Under the pieces are notes generated by a model. It was given only the letters and a program-made list of their open reading frames with translations. It was not told the origin of the DNA and did not search any database. From the NCBI GenBank assembly GCA_913031125.1, contig CAJWFK010000015.1, positions 1 to 64,000 on the forward strand: a stretch of DNA of 64,000 bases. The letters are read 5' to 3'. Within the stretch, counting starts at the first letter, position 1. Each line of letters starts with the position of its first letter. The translations under genes and the position numbers were made by a program. Origin of the DNA: an uncultured Woeseia sp. (GTDB lineage Bacteria > Pseudomonadota > Gammaproteobacteria > Steroidobacterales > Woeseiaceae). This document shows, one piece after another, positions 52,160-63,887 of this stretch.

Positions 52160-53098
52160 GTGTTAGATTTCGAAGATACCTATAGAGATTGCGAAAAATC
52201 AACATCTATGAAAGTGATCCAGTTAATAGATTCAGTTTCCACACAATTTACAGATGCGGGGCTTGTATTCGGTCATGGGACTGATAACGCGAATGATGAA
52301 GCATTTTACTTAGTGACGTCGGTGCTCGATATACCCCATGATGAAGCAGGATTGCATTTTGATAGGGAAGTTTTAGGTGAGGATATTAAAAGGATTGAGG
52401 AATTTGTAATTCGTCGAATAAAAGATAGGGTGCCAGTTGCTTACCTCGTTAATAGGGCTTGGTTCGCGGGACTTGAGTTTTTTGTAGATGACAGGGTATT
52501 GGTTCCGCGTTCCCCATTAGCTGAGCTGATCTTAAAACGATTTTCTCCGTGGAAAGAACAAGGGACCATTCATCGGATTCTTGATTTGGGCACCGGTAGC
52601 GGTTGCATAGCGGTCGCAGCTGCTACAGCTATTGCTGAGGCTTTGGTAGATGCTGTTGACATTTCTGAGGATGCATTAGAGGTTGCTGCAATCAACACAA
52701 AGAATTGCGGAGTTTCAGAGCGTGTCCGCCTTATTCAATCAGATTTCTTTGTTAATGTGCCGGAGGTGTTTTATGACATTATTATCAGTAATCCGCCGTA
52801 TGTTAGTGAAATAGAGATGTCTGAACTTGCTCCCGAATATAGACAGGAGCCGGTTATCGGACTAGCTGCTGGGAGTGATGGCTTAAAATCGGTACTATCA
52901 ATACTGCATGATGCTTCTAATTTTTTAGCAAATGACGGTATTTTAGTGATTGAAGTAGGCAATAGTCAGGATACACTGGAATCGTATCTGCCTGATGTCG
53001 CTTTCACATGGCTAGAGTTAGAATTGGGTGGTGAAGGAGTGTTTTTATTGAATAAAGAAGACCTGGTTACTCACCAATCAAAATTTAAAGTGAAATAA
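52160..53098 (+). CDS. prmB: Ribosomal protein L3 glutamine methyltransferase
   Basis: The 312-aa SAM enzyme has the Rossmann motif [11 protein letters not shown] and the catalytic N-P-P-Y. The segment [18 protein letters not shown] separates PrmB from PrmC/HemK. GTG at 52160 is the first start; ATG at 52208 is possible. aroC starts two bases after the stop, a common pairing. Confidence 0.93.
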   Translation: MLDFEDTYRDCEKSTSMKVIQLIDSVSTQFTDAGLVFGHGTDNANDEAFYLVTSVLDIPHDEAGLHFDREVLGEDIKRIEEFVIRRIKDRVPVAYLVNRAWFAGLEFFVDDRVLVPRSPLAELILKRFSPWKEQGTIHRILDLGTGSGCIAVAAATAIAEALVDAVDISEDALEVAAINTKNCGVSERVRLIQSDFFVNVPEVFYDIIISNPPYVSEIEMSELAPEYRQEPVIGLAAGSDGLKSVLSILHDASNFLANDGILVIEVGNSQDTLESYLPDVAFTWLELELGGEGVFLLNKEDLVTHQSKFKVK

Positions 53099-53100
53099 TT

Positions 53101-54189
53101 ATGTCAGGAAATAGTTTCGGACTACTTTTTACAGTGACCACCTTTGGTGAAAGTCACGGTCCTGCTATGGGTTGTATAGTGGACGGCTGCCCTCCCGGGA
53201 TGATGCTGACCGAAGCTGATATTCAGACTGATCTTGAACGTCGTCGTCCGGGAAAATCCAAGCATACAACTCAACGGCAAGAACCTGACCAGGTGCGCAT
53301 ATTGTCAGGAACATTTGAGGGCCAGACCACAGGTACTCCGATTGGCCTGATCATAGAAAACATCGATCAGCGTTCCCGTGATTATGGTGATATTAAGGAT
53401 AAATTCAGGCCTGGCCATGCAGATTATACCTACCAGCAAAAATACGGCATCCGCGACTATCGAGGGGGTGGTCGTGCGTCAGCACGAGAGACGACTATGA
53501 GAGTTGCTGCTGGAGCTATCGCCCGAAAATACCTCGGTGAGCGCCTCGGTACAGAGATTTGTGGATTCGTTTCTCAGCTTGGCCCTATACAGTTGGAGCC
53601 AAAAAATTTAAGCGTCGTTAATGATAATCCATTTTTCTGTGCTGACCCGGATAGGCTTCCTGAATTAGAGAAATTCATGAACGATTTGCGGGAAGAGGGC
53701 GACTCAATTGGAGCAAGGATCAGCGTATTGGTTAAAAATAGCCCACCGGGACTGGGTGAGCCGGTATTTGACAAGTTGGAAGCAGATATTGCACATGGAC
53801 TAATGAGCATTAATGCCGTAAAAGGAGTTGAACTCGGTGCAGGGTTTGCAGCTATCAGGCAAAAAGGTAGTGAGCATAGGGATGAAATAGCGCCAGACGG
53901 ATTTGCTAAAAATGATGCTGGTGGCACCTTGGGAGGAATCTCATCCGGCCAGGAAATTCTAGCGAGTATTGCTCTTAAACCGACCTCCAGTATAACGAAG
54001 CCCGGTTCGACAATTGACAAACAGGGGAAGTCAACAGAAATAGTAACGACCGGGCGCCATGATCCGTGCGTTGGTTTACGAGCTACGCCGATTGCTGAAG
54101 CAATGATTGCGTTAGTTTTGATGGATCACTATCTCCGAAATCGAGCGCAAAATGGTGACGTCCAGCCTACAACTCCTGCTGTTACTTAA
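53101..54189 (+). CDS. aroC: Chorismate synthase
   Basis: The 362-aa FMN-dependent enzyme makes chorismate, the last common step to aromatic amino acids and folate. It has G-E-S-H-G near the start, G-R-A-S-A-R-E-T in the middle and G-R-H-D-P-C near the end, all family signatures. Length is normal. Confidence 0.97.
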   Translation: MSGNSFGLLFTVTTFGESHGPAMGCIVDGCPPGMMLTEADIQTDLERRRPGKSKHTTQRQEPDQVRILSGTFEGQTTGTPIGLIIENIDQRSRDYGDIKDKFRPGHADYTYQQKYGIRDYRGGGRASARETTMRVAAGAIARKYLGERLGTEICGFVSQLGPIQLEPKNLSVVNDNPFFCADPDRLPELEKFMNDLREEGDSIGARISVLVKNSPPGLGEPVFDKLEADIAHGLMSINAVKGVELGAGFAAIRQKGSEHRDEIAPDGFAKNDAGGTLGGISSGQEILASIALKPTSSITKPGSTIDKQGKSTEIVTTGRHDPCVGLRATPIAEAMIALVLMDHYLRNRAQNGDVQPTTPAVT

Positions 54190-54222
54190 GTTCCTACAAA
54201 ATCCGTTGGCCTGGGTAAGTAT

Positions 54223-55251
54223 ATGACAGAAATCTTAAATGTTGCCGTCGTGGGCGCGACCGGTGTAGTGGGAGAAGCTGTTTTTGAGATATTGGCAGAA
54301 CGCAAGTTTCCTGTGGGTGAGATTCATGCTTTAGCTAGCGAAAGATCTGTTGGTAAGACGGTTGCATTTGGGAACCGCCAACTTTGCGTACAGGATACTT
54401 CTAGTTTTGATTTCTCTACAGTCCAGATCGGTTTTTTTTCAGCTGGTGCTGACGTTTCGGCCGAGTATGCGCCAAAGGCAACTGCTGCAGGCTGTATCGT
54501 TATCGATAATACTTCCAGGTTTCGTTTTGAAGATGAAGTGCCGTTAATTGTCCCTGAAGTTAATGGAAATAAGATTTCGGATTACCGTGCAAAGGGAATA
54601 ATTGCGAATCCGAATTGTTCCACTATTCAGATGGTTGTTGCACTTAAGCCCATACATGATGCAGTCGGGATAACCAGAATAAACGTTGCAACTTATCAGG
54701 CAGTATCTGGAGCGGGAAAAAATGCCATGCAAGAGCTAGCGAGACACTCGGCCGCCATGCTCAGCGGAAAATCCACCGGAATTCGAGGCGATGAAGGCTA
54801 TAAGCAAATCGCATTTAATGCGGTGCCGCACATCGATGAATTTCAGGACAATAGATACACCAAAGAAGAAATGAAGATGGTTTGGGAGACTAAAAAGATT
54901 ATGGATGATGAAAGTATCAACGTGAATCCTACAGCAGTCCGTATTCCAGCGTTCTTCGGTCATTCTGAGGCAATTCATATCGAAACCCGCGATAAGATCT
55001 CTGCTGCACAAGTTTGCAAGTTGATGAGAGAAGCACCCGGAGTAGAGTTGATTGATGGAACTGAAGCTGGTCAATATCCGACGGCGCGAACGGATGCATC
55101 GGGAACCAACCCTGTTTATGTGGGCAGGGTACGAGAAGATATCAGTCATCCGAAAGGAATAAATCTTTGGGTTGTATCCGATAATATTCGAAAGGGAGCA
55201 GCACTAAATAGTATTCAAATAGCTGAAATTTTGGTGAAAAACTATTTATGA
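54223..55251 (+). CDS. asd: Aspartate-semialdehyde dehydrogenase
   Basis: The 342-aa NADP enzyme is at the branch to lysine/diaminopimelate, threonine and methionine. The N-terminal V-G-A-T-G-V-V-G binds NADP, the catalytic Cys is in N-P-N-C-S-T, and the catalytic His is in G-H-S-E-A-I-H. The intact Cys shows this is a true Asd and not the inactive Usg paralogue. fimV follows, as in Pseudomonas. Confidence 0.95.
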   Translation: MTEILNVAVVGATGVVGEAVFEILAERKFPVGEIHALASERSVGKTVAFGNRQLCVQDTSSFDFSTVQIGFFSAGADVSAEYAPKATAAGCIVIDNTSRFRFEDEVPLIVPEVNGNKISDYRAKGIIANPNCSTIQMVVALKPIHDAVGITRINVATYQAVSGAGKNAMQELARHSAAMLSGKSTGIRGDEGYKQIAFNAVPHIDEFQDNRYTKEEMKMVWETKKIMDDESINVNPTAVRIPAFFGHSEAIHIETRDKISAAQVCKLMREAPGVELIDGTEAGQYPTARTDASGTNPVYVGRVREDISHPKGINLWVVSDNIRKGAALNSIQIAEILVKNYL

Positions 55252-55350
55252 GCTATAGTTTGAGCCGCACGTTAGGGCGCGTTAATTATCTAAATTAGAC
55301 TCCGGAGCGGTCCGTTTCTGGCGAGAATTGGGTAGCTGGAGAAACATATA

Positions 55351-58029
55351 ATGTCGGCAAGATTTAATCATTTGTGGCTCATTGTTCCATTCTTGGTGTT
55401 CTCGCCCCAGTTATGGTCTCTCGGACTCGGGGATATTCGGCTGCATTCGGCGCTCAATCAGCCTCTGCAGGCTGAAATCGAACTCATTACAGCAATGCCA
55501 CAAGAACTCGATAATCTGACTATCGAGCTTGCTTCCAACGAGACATTTTCTCGCTATGATCTTCCGCGACCAATATTGCTAACAAGATTTGCTTTTGAGG
55601 TCGTCAAGTCTGGAGCCGCAGATTCGAATTTTGTGCGTGTTACTTCTACTGAACCGGTCACTGAACCATTCGTCACATTTTTGGTGGAGGCTGCTTGGGC
55701 AGGTGGACGCCTGCTGCGTGAATACACTTTGCTACTAGATCCTCCAATTTTTGTGCCCCCACCAGAATTGCAGCAAGCGACAGTTGATTTACCAGTGCGG
55801 TCTGATTCGGAGAACAAAGGAGCGATTGAATCGGCAACGTCAACGCCACAGAAAAACTCAACTAATTCGTCTGAATCGAGAAATATGCCTGGACCATATA
55901 CAGAAGCTGGATTTAATACCGTTGATGATGACCAGTACTTAATCCAGTCAGGAGATACGCTTTGGGGAATTACTCAACGCTTCCTGCCTGATTCAAGAAT
56001 TACCAGTCAACAGGCCATGCTGGCTATTTATGAAGCCAATAAAGATGCTTTTGATGGGAATATCAATGAAATGCGGGCCGGAGCGACACTGACAATCCCG
56101 AGTGCTGATGACGTCTTTCGCATTAGCCGTGCAGAGGCGTTTAATGAGATTGATACGCAGAACAATAGTTGGATTGACGAGACCGCTGTGTCAGATATGG
56201 GCGGGGTTACCCAGCCGCAGCCAAGCCTAACTCTTGTGCCGCCCGACGAAGAAGAAGCAATTGAGTTAGGTGAGACCAGTATAAATACCGGTCTAATGGT
56301 GATTCCAGGTGAACCTGCTACTAACCCAATCCCAACCCAAGTTGAAGATCGGTTGTTGCAAATTGATGCAATTTTGTTGGAATTAGATGCGCTGATTGAA
56401 ATCCCAGACAATGAGTTAGCTTCACTTCGTCGAGATTTGGCAGCCTTAAGTGGAACTACAGCGACAGTTGAAGAGGAAGGGAGTGAATTATTTCTCGAGA
56501 ATCAAATACCAGAGACTCAATTAATTGAGGATGATGTGGTATCGGTCGAGGGGGATGACATAACATCGACTGAATATGAATCGGAGCCAATAGTTGACGA
56601 TGCGCCTGCGGTCGTAGCGAGGGTTAGTAAAGATGAGGGCATTTTCGAAATACTGCTATCCAAAGTGAGTAATTTTTCGGTCTGGATAGGTATGGCGTTA
56701 TTAATGTCGTTAGCTACTCTAATGTGGTTCATGCGTCGTGCAGCACGACGTCACAAAGAGCAGATTACATTAGGGCTCGATGAGCTAGATGCTAAGTCTG
56801 ATGAAACGCCGCATCCCGTTATAGTGACCGAAAAGTCTGAGCCTGCGGTGCCTGAGGATGAAGACACAATTGTCGTTGTTGAAACGGAGTTAGCAGAGAA
56901 GCCCCACCCACCTGATCTGGACGATACGCAGGAAGTGCCCATAATACAGGATGCCTCTGCGCTTGCGCTTTCTGCTATCAAAGAGGAGACGGAAACGTCG
57001 TCGGATGGATCTTTTGATTTTACAAATATGAATGAGGCTATTGGTGCTCCGGTTAGTAATTCTAAGACCTTAAACCTTGATCAGAATGACCCCGTGGCGG
57101 AGGCAGAGTTCCACATGGCATATGGACTATATGACCAAGCTACTGACCTTATAAATGAGGCATTGTCTAAAGACCCTGATAGAACAGATCTATTGGCTAA
57201 GCTCTGTGAAATATATTTTGTTTGGGGTAATCGTGATGCTTTCATTGAAGTGGCAGTGCGGCTGCAATCATTAGTCGGAACAGAGTCAAATGCTGAGTGG
57301 GATAAAATCAAAATAATGGGCCATCAGATAGCTGCGGATCATGAGATGTTTGGCGGCGACATTACAGATGATCATGCAGATCTTATAGAGTCTTCTCCAG
57401 ATGGTGATTTCGAAGAGGATTTTGATCTAGCTGCAGATATAAATTTGGAGGAATATGAAATAAAAGCCGATGGTATAGGTGATTTTGATATGGAGGGTGA
57501 GCATCAAGTTTCTGATCTTGATAGTTTTCTCAACGAAGACACTGACGATGGCCAAACCCTAGAGTCTTCTGTAAGGGATATACCTACCCTGGAAATACCA
57601 TTACAGGAATCTGCCCAGACCTCTTCATTTGATAGCGGCGAGGAACTTGATTTAGATGATTTAGGCATCGACCTAAATCTGGAAGGACAACCGTTGTCAG
57701 TGGAAGAAAATAATAATGACGATAATGGAACCGAATCAGATGTACTGAGTGAGGATAGGAGCTTACAACCATCGGAATATAAAGAAAATGTCGTTGAACA
57801 GGCTGATTATTTTGTCCCCGTAGTTGGAAAAGATACAAATGATACCGAAGAGGACTTTGTTGATAATGACGATATGCTAGAGGTTGGGACCAAACTAGAC
57901 CTTGCTCGTGCCTACGTGGATATGGGGGATCCAATTGGTGCACGGAGTATTCTTGAGGAGGTCCTTGCAGAGGGTAACGAAGAACAAAAGGAGCAAGCTC
58001 AACGTCTTATAGATTCTCTTCCTAGTTGA
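55351..58029 (+). CDS. fimV: Pilus and polarity hub protein FimV
   Basis: The 892-aa inner-membrane protein binds peptidoglycan and helps assemble type IV pili and type II secretion at the pole. It has a signal peptide, an N-terminal FimV domain (L-G-L-G-D-I-R-L-H-S-A-L-N-Q-P-L), a LysM domain (about 193-240: I-Q-S-G-D-T-L-W), one membrane helix (about 443-462), a long acidic cytoplasmic part with a TPR-like segment (about 585-660), and the C-terminal FimV motif L-D-L-A-R-A-Y-V-D-M-G-D (about 848-890). The acidic linker is low-complexity. Confidence 0.95.
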   Translation: MSARFNHLWLIVPFLVFSPQLWSLGLGDIRLHSALNQPLQAEIELITAMPQELDNLTIELASNETFSRYDLPRPILLTRFAFEVVKSGAADSNFVRVTSTEPVTEPFVTFLVEAAWAGGRLLREYTLLLDPPIFVPPPELQQATVDLPVRSDSENKGAIESATSTPQKNSTNSSESRNMPGPYTEAGFNTVDDDQYLIQSGDTLWGITQRFLPDSRITSQQAMLAIYEANKDAFDGNINEMRAGATLTIPSADDVFRISRAEAFNEIDTQNNSWIDETAVSDMGGVTQPQPSLTLVPPDEEEAIELGETSINTGLMVIPGEPATNPIPTQVEDRLLQIDAILLELDALIEIPDNELASLRRDLAALSGTTATVEEEGSELFLENQIPETQLIEDDVVSVEGDDITSTEYESEPIVDDAPAVVARVSKDEGIFEILLSKVSNFSVWIGMALLMSLATLMWFMRRAARRHKEQITLGLDELDAKSDETPHPVIVTEKSEPAVPEDEDTIVVVETELAEKPHPPDLDDTQEVPIIQDASALALSAIKEETETSSDGSFDFTNMNEAIGAPVSNSKTLNLDQNDPVAEAEFHMAYGLYDQATDLINEALSKDPDRTDLLAKLCEIYFVWGNRDAFIEVAVRLQSLVGTESNAEWDKIKIMGHQIAADHEMFGGDITDDHADLIESSPDGDFEEDFDLAADINLEEYEIKADGIGDFDMEGEHQVSDLDSFLNEDTDDGQTLESSVRDIPTLEIPLQESAQTSSFDSGEELDLDDLGIDLNLEGQPLSVEENNNDDNGTESDVLSEDRSLQPSEYKENVVEQADYFVPVVGKDTNDTEEDFVDNDDMLEVGTKLDLARAYVDMGDPIGARSILEEVLAEGNEEQKEQAQRLIDSLPS

Positions 58030-58145
58030 TAAACATACCTTAAATTACCGAGCTTTTATCTAAGTATAATTTTACGAATGTTTCTTTAGACTTTATCGCG
58101 ATGTATATCAAATGTTTTTTCATATATTAAATAACTAAATAGATT

Positions 58146-58946
58146 ATGCGCTTGGCTCTTGGGGTTGAGTATGATGGCACAGCTTATATTGGTTGGCAGC
58201 GCCAGAAATTGGGTATCGGGGTACAGGAATGTCTCGAAACAGCGATTGGTCGCGTTGCTGACGAAGTGATTGAAACAATGTGTGCGGGACGAACTGATGC
58301 GGGTGTTCATGCTACTGGTCAGGTAGTGCATTTCGATACAATTGCAAAGCGGTCTGACCATGGGTGGTTGCTCGGAATTAATTCAAATTTACCGGATGAT
58401 ATTAATGTCAATTGGCTTGCTAGGGTTGATGACAATTTTCATGCTCGTTATTCGGCTAAGTCACGCACATACCGCTACATTATTTTAAATAGTAATGTTC
58501 GTTCTTCACTTGATCGCCACCGTTCTTGGTGGATACCCAAGTTGCTCAACGAACAGGCAATGCAGCAAGGGGCTGATTTATTGTTAGGAGAGCATGATTT
58601 TTCTGCGTTTCGTGCGGCGGGGTGCCAATCGGCGACGGCAATGCGTGAAATAACACAATTACAAGTATTAAGAAAAAATTGCTGGATACTTATTGTGGTG
58701 ACAGCAAATGCATTTTTACAGCATATGGTAAGGAATATAGTTGGCACACTCGTCGCTATAGGAAACGAAACTCAAAACCCAAAATGGGCTAGCGCAGTGC
58801 TTGAAAGTGGCGATAGAACGCAAGCAGGTATTGCAGCTCCTCCGCAGGGACTTACTTTGGTTAATGTAAGTTATGCTGATTCTTATTCGGTCCTTCCGAC
58901 AAATAGGGACACCTCCGGGATTAATCTTTATGATGTGGTCTTATGA
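58146..58946 (+). CDS. truA: tRNA pseudouridine synthase A
   Basis: The 266-aa enzyme makes pseudouridine at tRNA positions 38-40. The catalytic Asp is in [11 protein letters not shown] near residue 52; [10 protein letters not shown] near the start and [10 protein letters not shown] later are also conserved. It starts 116 bases after fimV; the stop overlaps accD by four bases. Confidence 0.96.
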   Translation: MRLALGVEYDGTAYIGWQRQKLGIGVQECLETAIGRVADEVIETMCAGRTDAGVHATGQVVHFDTIAKRSDHGWLLGINSNLPDDINVNWLARVDDNFHARYSAKSRTYRYIILNSNVRSSLDRHRSWWIPKLLNEQAMQQGADLLLGEHDFSAFRAAGCQSATAMREITQLQVLRKNCWILIVVTANAFLQHMVRNIVGTLVAIGNETQNPKWASAVLESGDRTQAGIAAPPQGLTLVNVSYADSYSVLPTNRDTSGINLYDVVL

Positions 58947-59827
58947 GTTGGTTTGAGAAATTGATGCCCTCGCGTATCAGAACCGAAAAGCGTAAGCGAA
59001 AGCGTTCGGTGCCAGAAGGCGTATGGATGAAGTGTCCAGAGTGCGATGACCAACTCTATCGAAAGGAAGTTGAGCGTAATCTTAGTGTTTGCACTAAATG
59101 TGATCATCACATACGAATAGGCGCTCGGACCCGACTGCATTATTTTCTCGATGCTGATTCCCAAGAGGAAATAGCCGCTAACTTGAGGCCTCAGGATCCG
59201 CTGCAGTTCCGAGATAGCAAGCGTTACCGTGATCGTATCCATGAAGCACAGAAAAAGGTGGGCGAAAAAGATGCGTTAGTGACGGTCAAGGGAACTCTGA
59301 AGGGCCATTCAGTAGTTGTTTGTGCTTTTGAATTTAGCTTTATGGGAGGCTCCATGGGATCGGTAGTTGGAGAACGGTTTTGTAGAGCCGTGCAGGTATC
59401 GGCGGAAACACGGGCCCCATTAATTTCTTTTTCAGCAAGCGGTGGTGCCCGCATGCAGGAAGCGCTTTTTTCACTTTTCCAAATGGCAAAGACCTCGGCC
59501 GCACTAGCTAAACTTTCGGAAATAAGTGTGCCCTTTATTTCTGTGCTAGCCGACCCTACAACAGGTGGAGTTTCAGCAAGTCTTGCAATGCTAGGGGATA
59601 TAAATATTGCTGAACCGAAAGCTTTAATTGGTTTTGCTGGTCCCCGGGTAATAGAACAGACAGTTGGCCAAAAATTACCAGAGGGTTTTCAACGCAGTGA
59701 ATTTTTGCTTGACCACGGCGCCATCGATATGATCGTGGACCGGCGAGATCTGCGGAATGAAATAGCTAATTTGCTGGCGAAACTAGAAAACCGTGCAGCT
59801 CCTCCTGATGAGGCAGAGTCAACCTGA
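58943..59827 (+). CDS. accD: Acetyl-CoA carboxylase carboxyltransferase beta subunit
   Basis: The 294-aa subunit transfers CO2 from biotin to acetyl-CoA. It has the N-terminal zinc finger (C-P-E-C...C-T-K-C, about 28-50) and the crotonase-like core with [10 protein letters not shown]. In Pseudomonas trpF lies between truA and accD; here they overlap directly. Confidence 0.96.
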   Translation: MSWFEKLMPSRIRTEKRKRKRSVPEGVWMKCPECDDQLYRKEVERNLSVCTKCDHHIRIGARTRLHYFLDADSQEEIAANLRPQDPLQFRDSKRYRDRIHEAQKKVGEKDALVTVKGTLKGHSVVVCAFEFSFMGGSMGSVVGERFCRAVQVSAETRAPLISFSASGGARMQEALFSLFQMAKTSAALAKLSEISVPFISVLADPTTGGVSASLAMLGDINIAEPKALIGFAGPRVIEQTVGQKLPEGFQRSEFLLDHGAIDMIVDRRDLRNEIANLLAKLENRAAPPDEAEST

Positions 59828-59846
59828 CAATAAACCGATTTTTTTA

Positions 59847-61118
59847 ATGAGTTCAAAAGCTCCTTTTGAATCGCTAGACGAATGGCTTCCGTGGCTCGAA
59901 TCTTTGTCGCCGCGCGAGATCGTATTGGGGTTGGAAAGGGTGTACGAAGTGAAGCATCGCCTTGACTTACATGATCCTAAATTTGTCGTCAATGTTGCTG
60001 GCACCAACGGTAAAGGATCGAGTGTCGCGATGCTTGAATCTTTGCTTAGAAATGCAGGAATTGTCACAGGATGTTACACATCTCCGCATGTTATCAGTTA
60101 TAACGAGCGGACTCGGATCGATGGGCGACCGGCCAGCGAGCAGGTAATTTTGGAAGCGCTTGCAAAAGTGGAGTCTGTACGGGGAGATGTTCCACTCACT
60201 TTTTTTGAATTCGGCACTCTCGCTACCCTGGTTGCTTTTGACAGTGCAAAAGTAGATGCATGGATTTTAGAAGTCGGAATGGGTGGAAGGCTTGATGCAG
60301 TTAATGTTATTGACCCCGATGTTGCTTTAATTACTAATGTTTCAATCGATCATTGCGCATGGTTAGGTGATGATGTGGAAACTATTGCACGTGAGAAAGC
60401 AGGAATTATGCGCCCTGCTATTCCCGTCATTTTTGGCTCGGAAAAGGTTCCGGATACTGTCTTTGAGGTTGCCAACGAGCTTGATGCAACTCTACTGGTT
60501 TCAGGGCAAGATTTTGCTCATGAGATAAATCAGGACGGGACTTGGAACTGGCGAGGTAAAAAATACCAACTCAACAAGATACTTCCACCAGCGCTTCAAG
60601 GTTCCACACAAATCGGTAATGCTTCGGCTGTGCTTGCTGTTCTCGAAGTTTTGGACCAAAACTTTGTTTGGGATACCACTTCAGTTGGTATGGTCTTTTC
60701 GGGTATCCAACTCGACGGACGTTTTCAAACAATCCGGGACAAATGGATTCTCGATGTTGCGCATAACACAGAGTCAGCTCGAGTTTTAGCTAACTTGATA
60801 GATGGCATATCAATTCAAGGCAATGTCAAATTAATCATAGGTATGTTGCAGGATAAGGATTTAGAGGGATTTGTTGCGCCATTGGCTGAGGCTATTGATT
60901 CATTTATAGCGGTTACTATTCCAGGGCCCAGAGGGAGCGCAGCAGATGACATAGCTAAGGACATTGCTAATTTTACAGGTAAGCCCTGCCTCTTGGAAAC
61001 TGATTTGGCGTCCGCACTTGAACATGCTGATGTTAGTACGAATAAAGACGATCGAATAGTAGTTACTGGTTCCTTCCAGATCGTTGGCCCAGCTTTAGAG
61101 TGGCTGCGCGCTTTTTAA
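59847..61118 (+). CDS. folC: Dihydrofolate synthase / folylpolyglutamate synthase
   Basis: The Mur-ligase-type enzyme adds glutamate to dihydropteroate and folates. The ATP loop is G-T-N-G-K-G-S-S; G-G-R-L-D-A-V-N and S-I-D-H also match. ATG at 59847 (423 aa, 19 bases after accD) is preferred over the in-frame ATG 59808 and GTG 59793, which overlap accD. No strong ribosome-binding site is seen for any of them. Confidence 0.93.
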   Translation: MSSKAPFESLDEWLPWLESLSPREIVLGLERVYEVKHRLDLHDPKFVVNVAGTNGKGSSVAMLESLLRNAGIVTGCYTSPHVISYNERTRIDGRPASEQVILEALAKVESVRGDVPLTFFEFGTLATLVAFDSAKVDAWILEVGMGGRLDAVNVIDPDVALITNVSIDHCAWLGDDVETIAREKAGIMRPAIPVIFGSEKVPDTVFEVANELDATLLVSGQDFAHEINQDGTWNWRGKKYQLNKILPPALQGSTQIGNASAVLAVLEVLDQNFVWDTTSVGMVFSGIQLDGRFQTIRDKWILDVAHNTESARVLANLIDGISIQGNVKLIIGMLQDKDLEGFVAPLAEAIDSFIAVTIPGPRGSAADDIAKDIANFTGKPCLLETDLASALEHADVSTNKDDRIVVTGSFQIVGPALEWLRAF

Positions 61119-61151
61119 GTTATACTCGCGCCGCTAGAGGAGGTCGCTGCA

Positions 61152-61736
61152 GTGCATGATTTGTCAGATAGGTCGCTTAAGGAGCGCGTAATTGGAGCGA
61201 CTGTTTTAGTATTGTTTATGGTAATTGTGGTGCCAATATTTCTTGATGGTCCATCCCGTGAAGAAGAGATTACTAGTGTCCCGGTCACACTCCCAGGCCA
61301 GAATAATCAAGAGCGTAGGCAACAAACAATAGTTTTGGAACGAGATCGTCGCGAGCCAGTACCTACATCTACAATACCTACTCAAACAGATTGGGTACCG
61401 GAATTGGAACACAAGCAATCTGCTGTGCTCGAGTCTCCTATTGACCGGAATCCGGCTGAATCGGAATTGTCATCCCCTACTTTTTTAGATACGGAATCTA
61501 CGACGGGAATGTGGGTAGTACAGCTAGGAAGTTTTTCAAGCAAAGAAAATGCCGATCGTCTTGCAGCAGAACTGCGCAGTGATGGATTTGCCGCCTTTAT
61601 TAGTGAGCTTCAGGCAGAGTCAGGGACGTTACAACGAGTCCGTGTAGGACCTCAGGAAAACCGGGAGAGTGCTAACTCAATAGCTAATCAGCTAGCGAAG
61701 GTTGGTCACGAAGTCACCGTCGTACCACATCCGTAA
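61152..61736 (+). CDS. SPOR domain protein (DedD-like)
   Basis: The 194-aa protein has one N-terminal membrane helix (about 14-34), a Pro/Gln-rich periplasmic linker, and a C-terminal SPOR domain (about 118-192: W-V-V-Q-L-G-S-F-S...A-D-R-L-A-A-E-L) that binds denuded peptidoglycan at the septum. The position between folC and cvpA matches dedD in relatives. AGAGGAGG precedes the GTG start. Confidence 0.88.
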   Translation: MHDLSDRSLKERVIGATVLVLFMVIVVPIFLDGPSREEEITSVPVTLPGQNNQERRQQTIVLERDRREPVPTSTIPTQTDWVPELEHKQSAVLESPIDRNPAESELSSPTFLDTESTTGMWVVQLGSFSSKENADRLAAELRSDGFAAFISELQAESGTLQRVRVGPQENRESANSIANQLAKVGHEVTVVPHP

Positions 61737-61815
61737 AAGTCATGTACTGGTATCTGCTAGAATCACTCCTTGTTCTTGACTCATGCCTTCGAGGGCAATA
61801 TCCGCTATTCAACTG

Positions 61816-62331
61816 ATGGAAATCATCGACATCGCCATTTTGATCGTAGCACTAGCATCCATGATAGTGGGCTGGTTCAGAGGATTTGTGCGGGAGTCCT
61901 TTTCTATTGTCACGTTGTTTGTAGCCATATGGCTAGCTATGCGCCTAGGTCCTGCTGCCAGCCACTGGTTTGATGGCACAATTGATTCTATGGATTTGAG
62001 ACTTTGGGCTGGCCGGTTTCTTGTTTTTGTGAGCATTCTGGTGGTAGGTGTGGTGGTTGGGTGGATAATGGCAAAAATCGTTCGCCTATCAGGCCTGTCG
62101 ATATTAGATCGCTTGTTAGGTTCTTTTTTCGGGGTAGGGCGGGCTGCACTTTTCCTTGGTTTGTTTGTGCTTGCTGGACAATATGCAGGCTTTGCGTCAA
62201 AGCCTTGGTGGCTAGAATCAGTTATCATTCCTTACGGCGAATATGTTGCCGATTGGATTGTCGAATTGGCACCACGCGGGATGGAATTGCTACGTCAAGA
62301 AGACGCACCATACATCAACAGTATTAACTGA
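61816..62331 (+). CDS. cvpA: CvpA family membrane protein
   Basis: The 171-aa protein has four membrane helices and the CvpA start pattern M-E-I-I-D-I-A-I-L...[12 protein letters not shown] at 61816 fits the family; ATG at 61783 would add 11 residues. The family is known from colicin V production and envelope homeostasis. It lies directly before purF, as in E. coli and Pseudomonas. Confidence 0.9.
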   Translation: MEIIDIAILIVALASMIVGWFRGFVRESFSIVTLFVAIWLAMRLGPAASHWFDGTIDSMDLRLWAGRFLVFVSILVVGVVVGWIMAKIVRLSGLSILDRLLGSFFGVGRAALFLGLFVLAGQYAGFASKPWWLESVIIPYGEYVADWIVELAPRGMELLRQEDAPYINSIN

Positions 62332-62348
62332 AGGAACTAACCGAATTC

Positions 62349-63887
62349 ATGTGTGGCATTGTTGGAATCGTAGGCAGAAGCAGAGTGAACCAATCAATTT
62401 ACGATGCGTTGACGGTACTACAACACAGGGGTCAAGATGCGGCGGGTATTGTTACGTGGGGTGAAGATGGGTTAAAGAGCAAACGAGGCAACGGACTTGT
62501 CAGAGATGTGTTCAAACATCGCCACATGTTGAGTTTGACTGGTAATGTTGGAATTGGACACATCCGCTACCCAACAGCCGGTAGTTCAAAATCGTCTGAG
62601 GCACAACCTTTCTATGTTAATTCTCCTTATGGGATTTGCCTTGCTCACAACGGCAATCTTGTTAATCATCAGGAACTCACACAACACCTTAGGGAAGAAG
62701 ATCGACGTCACTTGAATACAGGATCCGATTCCGAAGTGCTTTTGAATGTCTTTGCGCATGAACTCCAGAGTCGCACGGACGCTGAGCCTACTCCTGACCA
62801 AATATTTGATGCCGTAGACGCTGTTCACATGCGTTGCTCTGGTGGGTATGCAGTAGTGGCGATGATTATCGGCCATGGGTTAGTCGCGTTTCGAGATCCA
62901 AACGGTATTCGCCCAATACTATTCGGGAAGCGTGACACCGATGTTGGCAAGGAATATATGGTGGCTTCCGAGTCAGTTGCACTCGATACTCTTCGATTTG
63001 GTAATTACCAAGACTTGGAACCTGGCGAAGCAATTTTTATCGAAAACAGTGGGGCGCTGCATCGGCGCAGTTTTGCGGGACCAACAAATTATTCGCCTTG
63101 TATTTTTGAGTTTGTTTATTTTGCGCGGCCCGATTCGATTATAGACAAATTGTCTGTTTACAAAGCCAGGTTAAGGATGGGCGAGCAACTAGCAGGACAG
63201 ATTGTCAGAGAGTGGCCGGATCATGATGTTGACGTTGTGATTCCGATTCCAGACACGAGCCGAACTGCTGCTGTGCAAGTGGCTTATCATCTCGGTGCAA
63301 AATACCGTGAAGGATTTATTAAGAATCGCTACATTGGCCGAACTTTTATAATGCCCGGCCAAGCTGAAAGAGCGGAGTCTGTGCGCCGCAAACTTAATCC
63401 TATCGATCTCGAATTCCGTAACAAAAATGTTTTATTGGTTGATGACTCGATTGTTAGGGGCACCACATCCCGACAGATTATTCAAATGGCGCGAGAAGCA
63501 GGTGCTCGGAAAGTTTACTTTGCCTCAGCAGCTCCACCGGTGCGACATCCCAATGTTTACGGTATTGACATGCCGGTTGCATCAGAGTTAATCGCCAATG
63601 GCCGCACGGTGAAGCAGATTGAGGAATTAATTGGGGCGGATAGGCTTATATATCAGGACCTCCCAGGACTAATACGATCTGTGCGGCATGACAATGTTGG
63701 AATTTCAGAATTTGATGCCTCCTGCTTCTCAGGAGAATACGTTACCGGAGATGTAACAGCTGATTATCTTCGTGATTTGCAAGAAGCACGATCAGATGAA
63801 GCGAAAATTAAAAATCGTAAATGGGAAAAGCCAGAGTTAACTATTAGCGATAATTCCAGAGGAACCGGCAAGGTTGCAACTGCATAG
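62349..63887 (+). CDS. purF: Amidophosphoribosyltransferase
   Basis: The 512-aa enzyme makes phosphoribosylamine, the first step of purine synthesis. Cys2 in M-C-G-I-V-G-I is the glutaminase nucleophile after Met removal. The C-terminal transferase has the PRPP loop [12 protein letters not shown]. It starts 17 bases after cvpA. The last 113 bases of the window after its stop show no further gene. Confidence 0.96.
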   Translation: MCGIVGIVGRSRVNQSIYDALTVLQHRGQDAAGIVTWGEDGLKSKRGNGLVRDVFKHRHMLSLTGNVGIGHIRYPTAGSSKSSEAQPFYVNSPYGICLAHNGNLVNHQELTQHLREEDRRHLNTGSDSEVLLNVFAHELQSRTDAEPTPDQIFDAVDAVHMRCSGGYAVVAMIIGHGLVAFRDPNGIRPILFGKRDTDVGKEYMVASESVALDTLRFGNYQDLEPGEAIFIENSGALHRRSFAGPTNYSPCIFEFVYFARPDSIIDKLSVYKARLRMGEQLAGQIVREWPDHDVDVVIPIPDTSRTAAVQVAYHLGAKYREGFIKNRYIGRTFIMPGQAERAESVRRKLNPIDLEFRNKNVLLVDDSIVRGTTSRQIIQMAREAGARKVYFASAAPPVRHPNVYGIDMPVASELIANGRTVKQIEELIGADRLIYQDLPGLIRSVRHDNVGISEFDASCFSGEYVTGDVTADYLRDLQEARSDEAKIKNRKWEKPELTISDNSRGTGKVATA

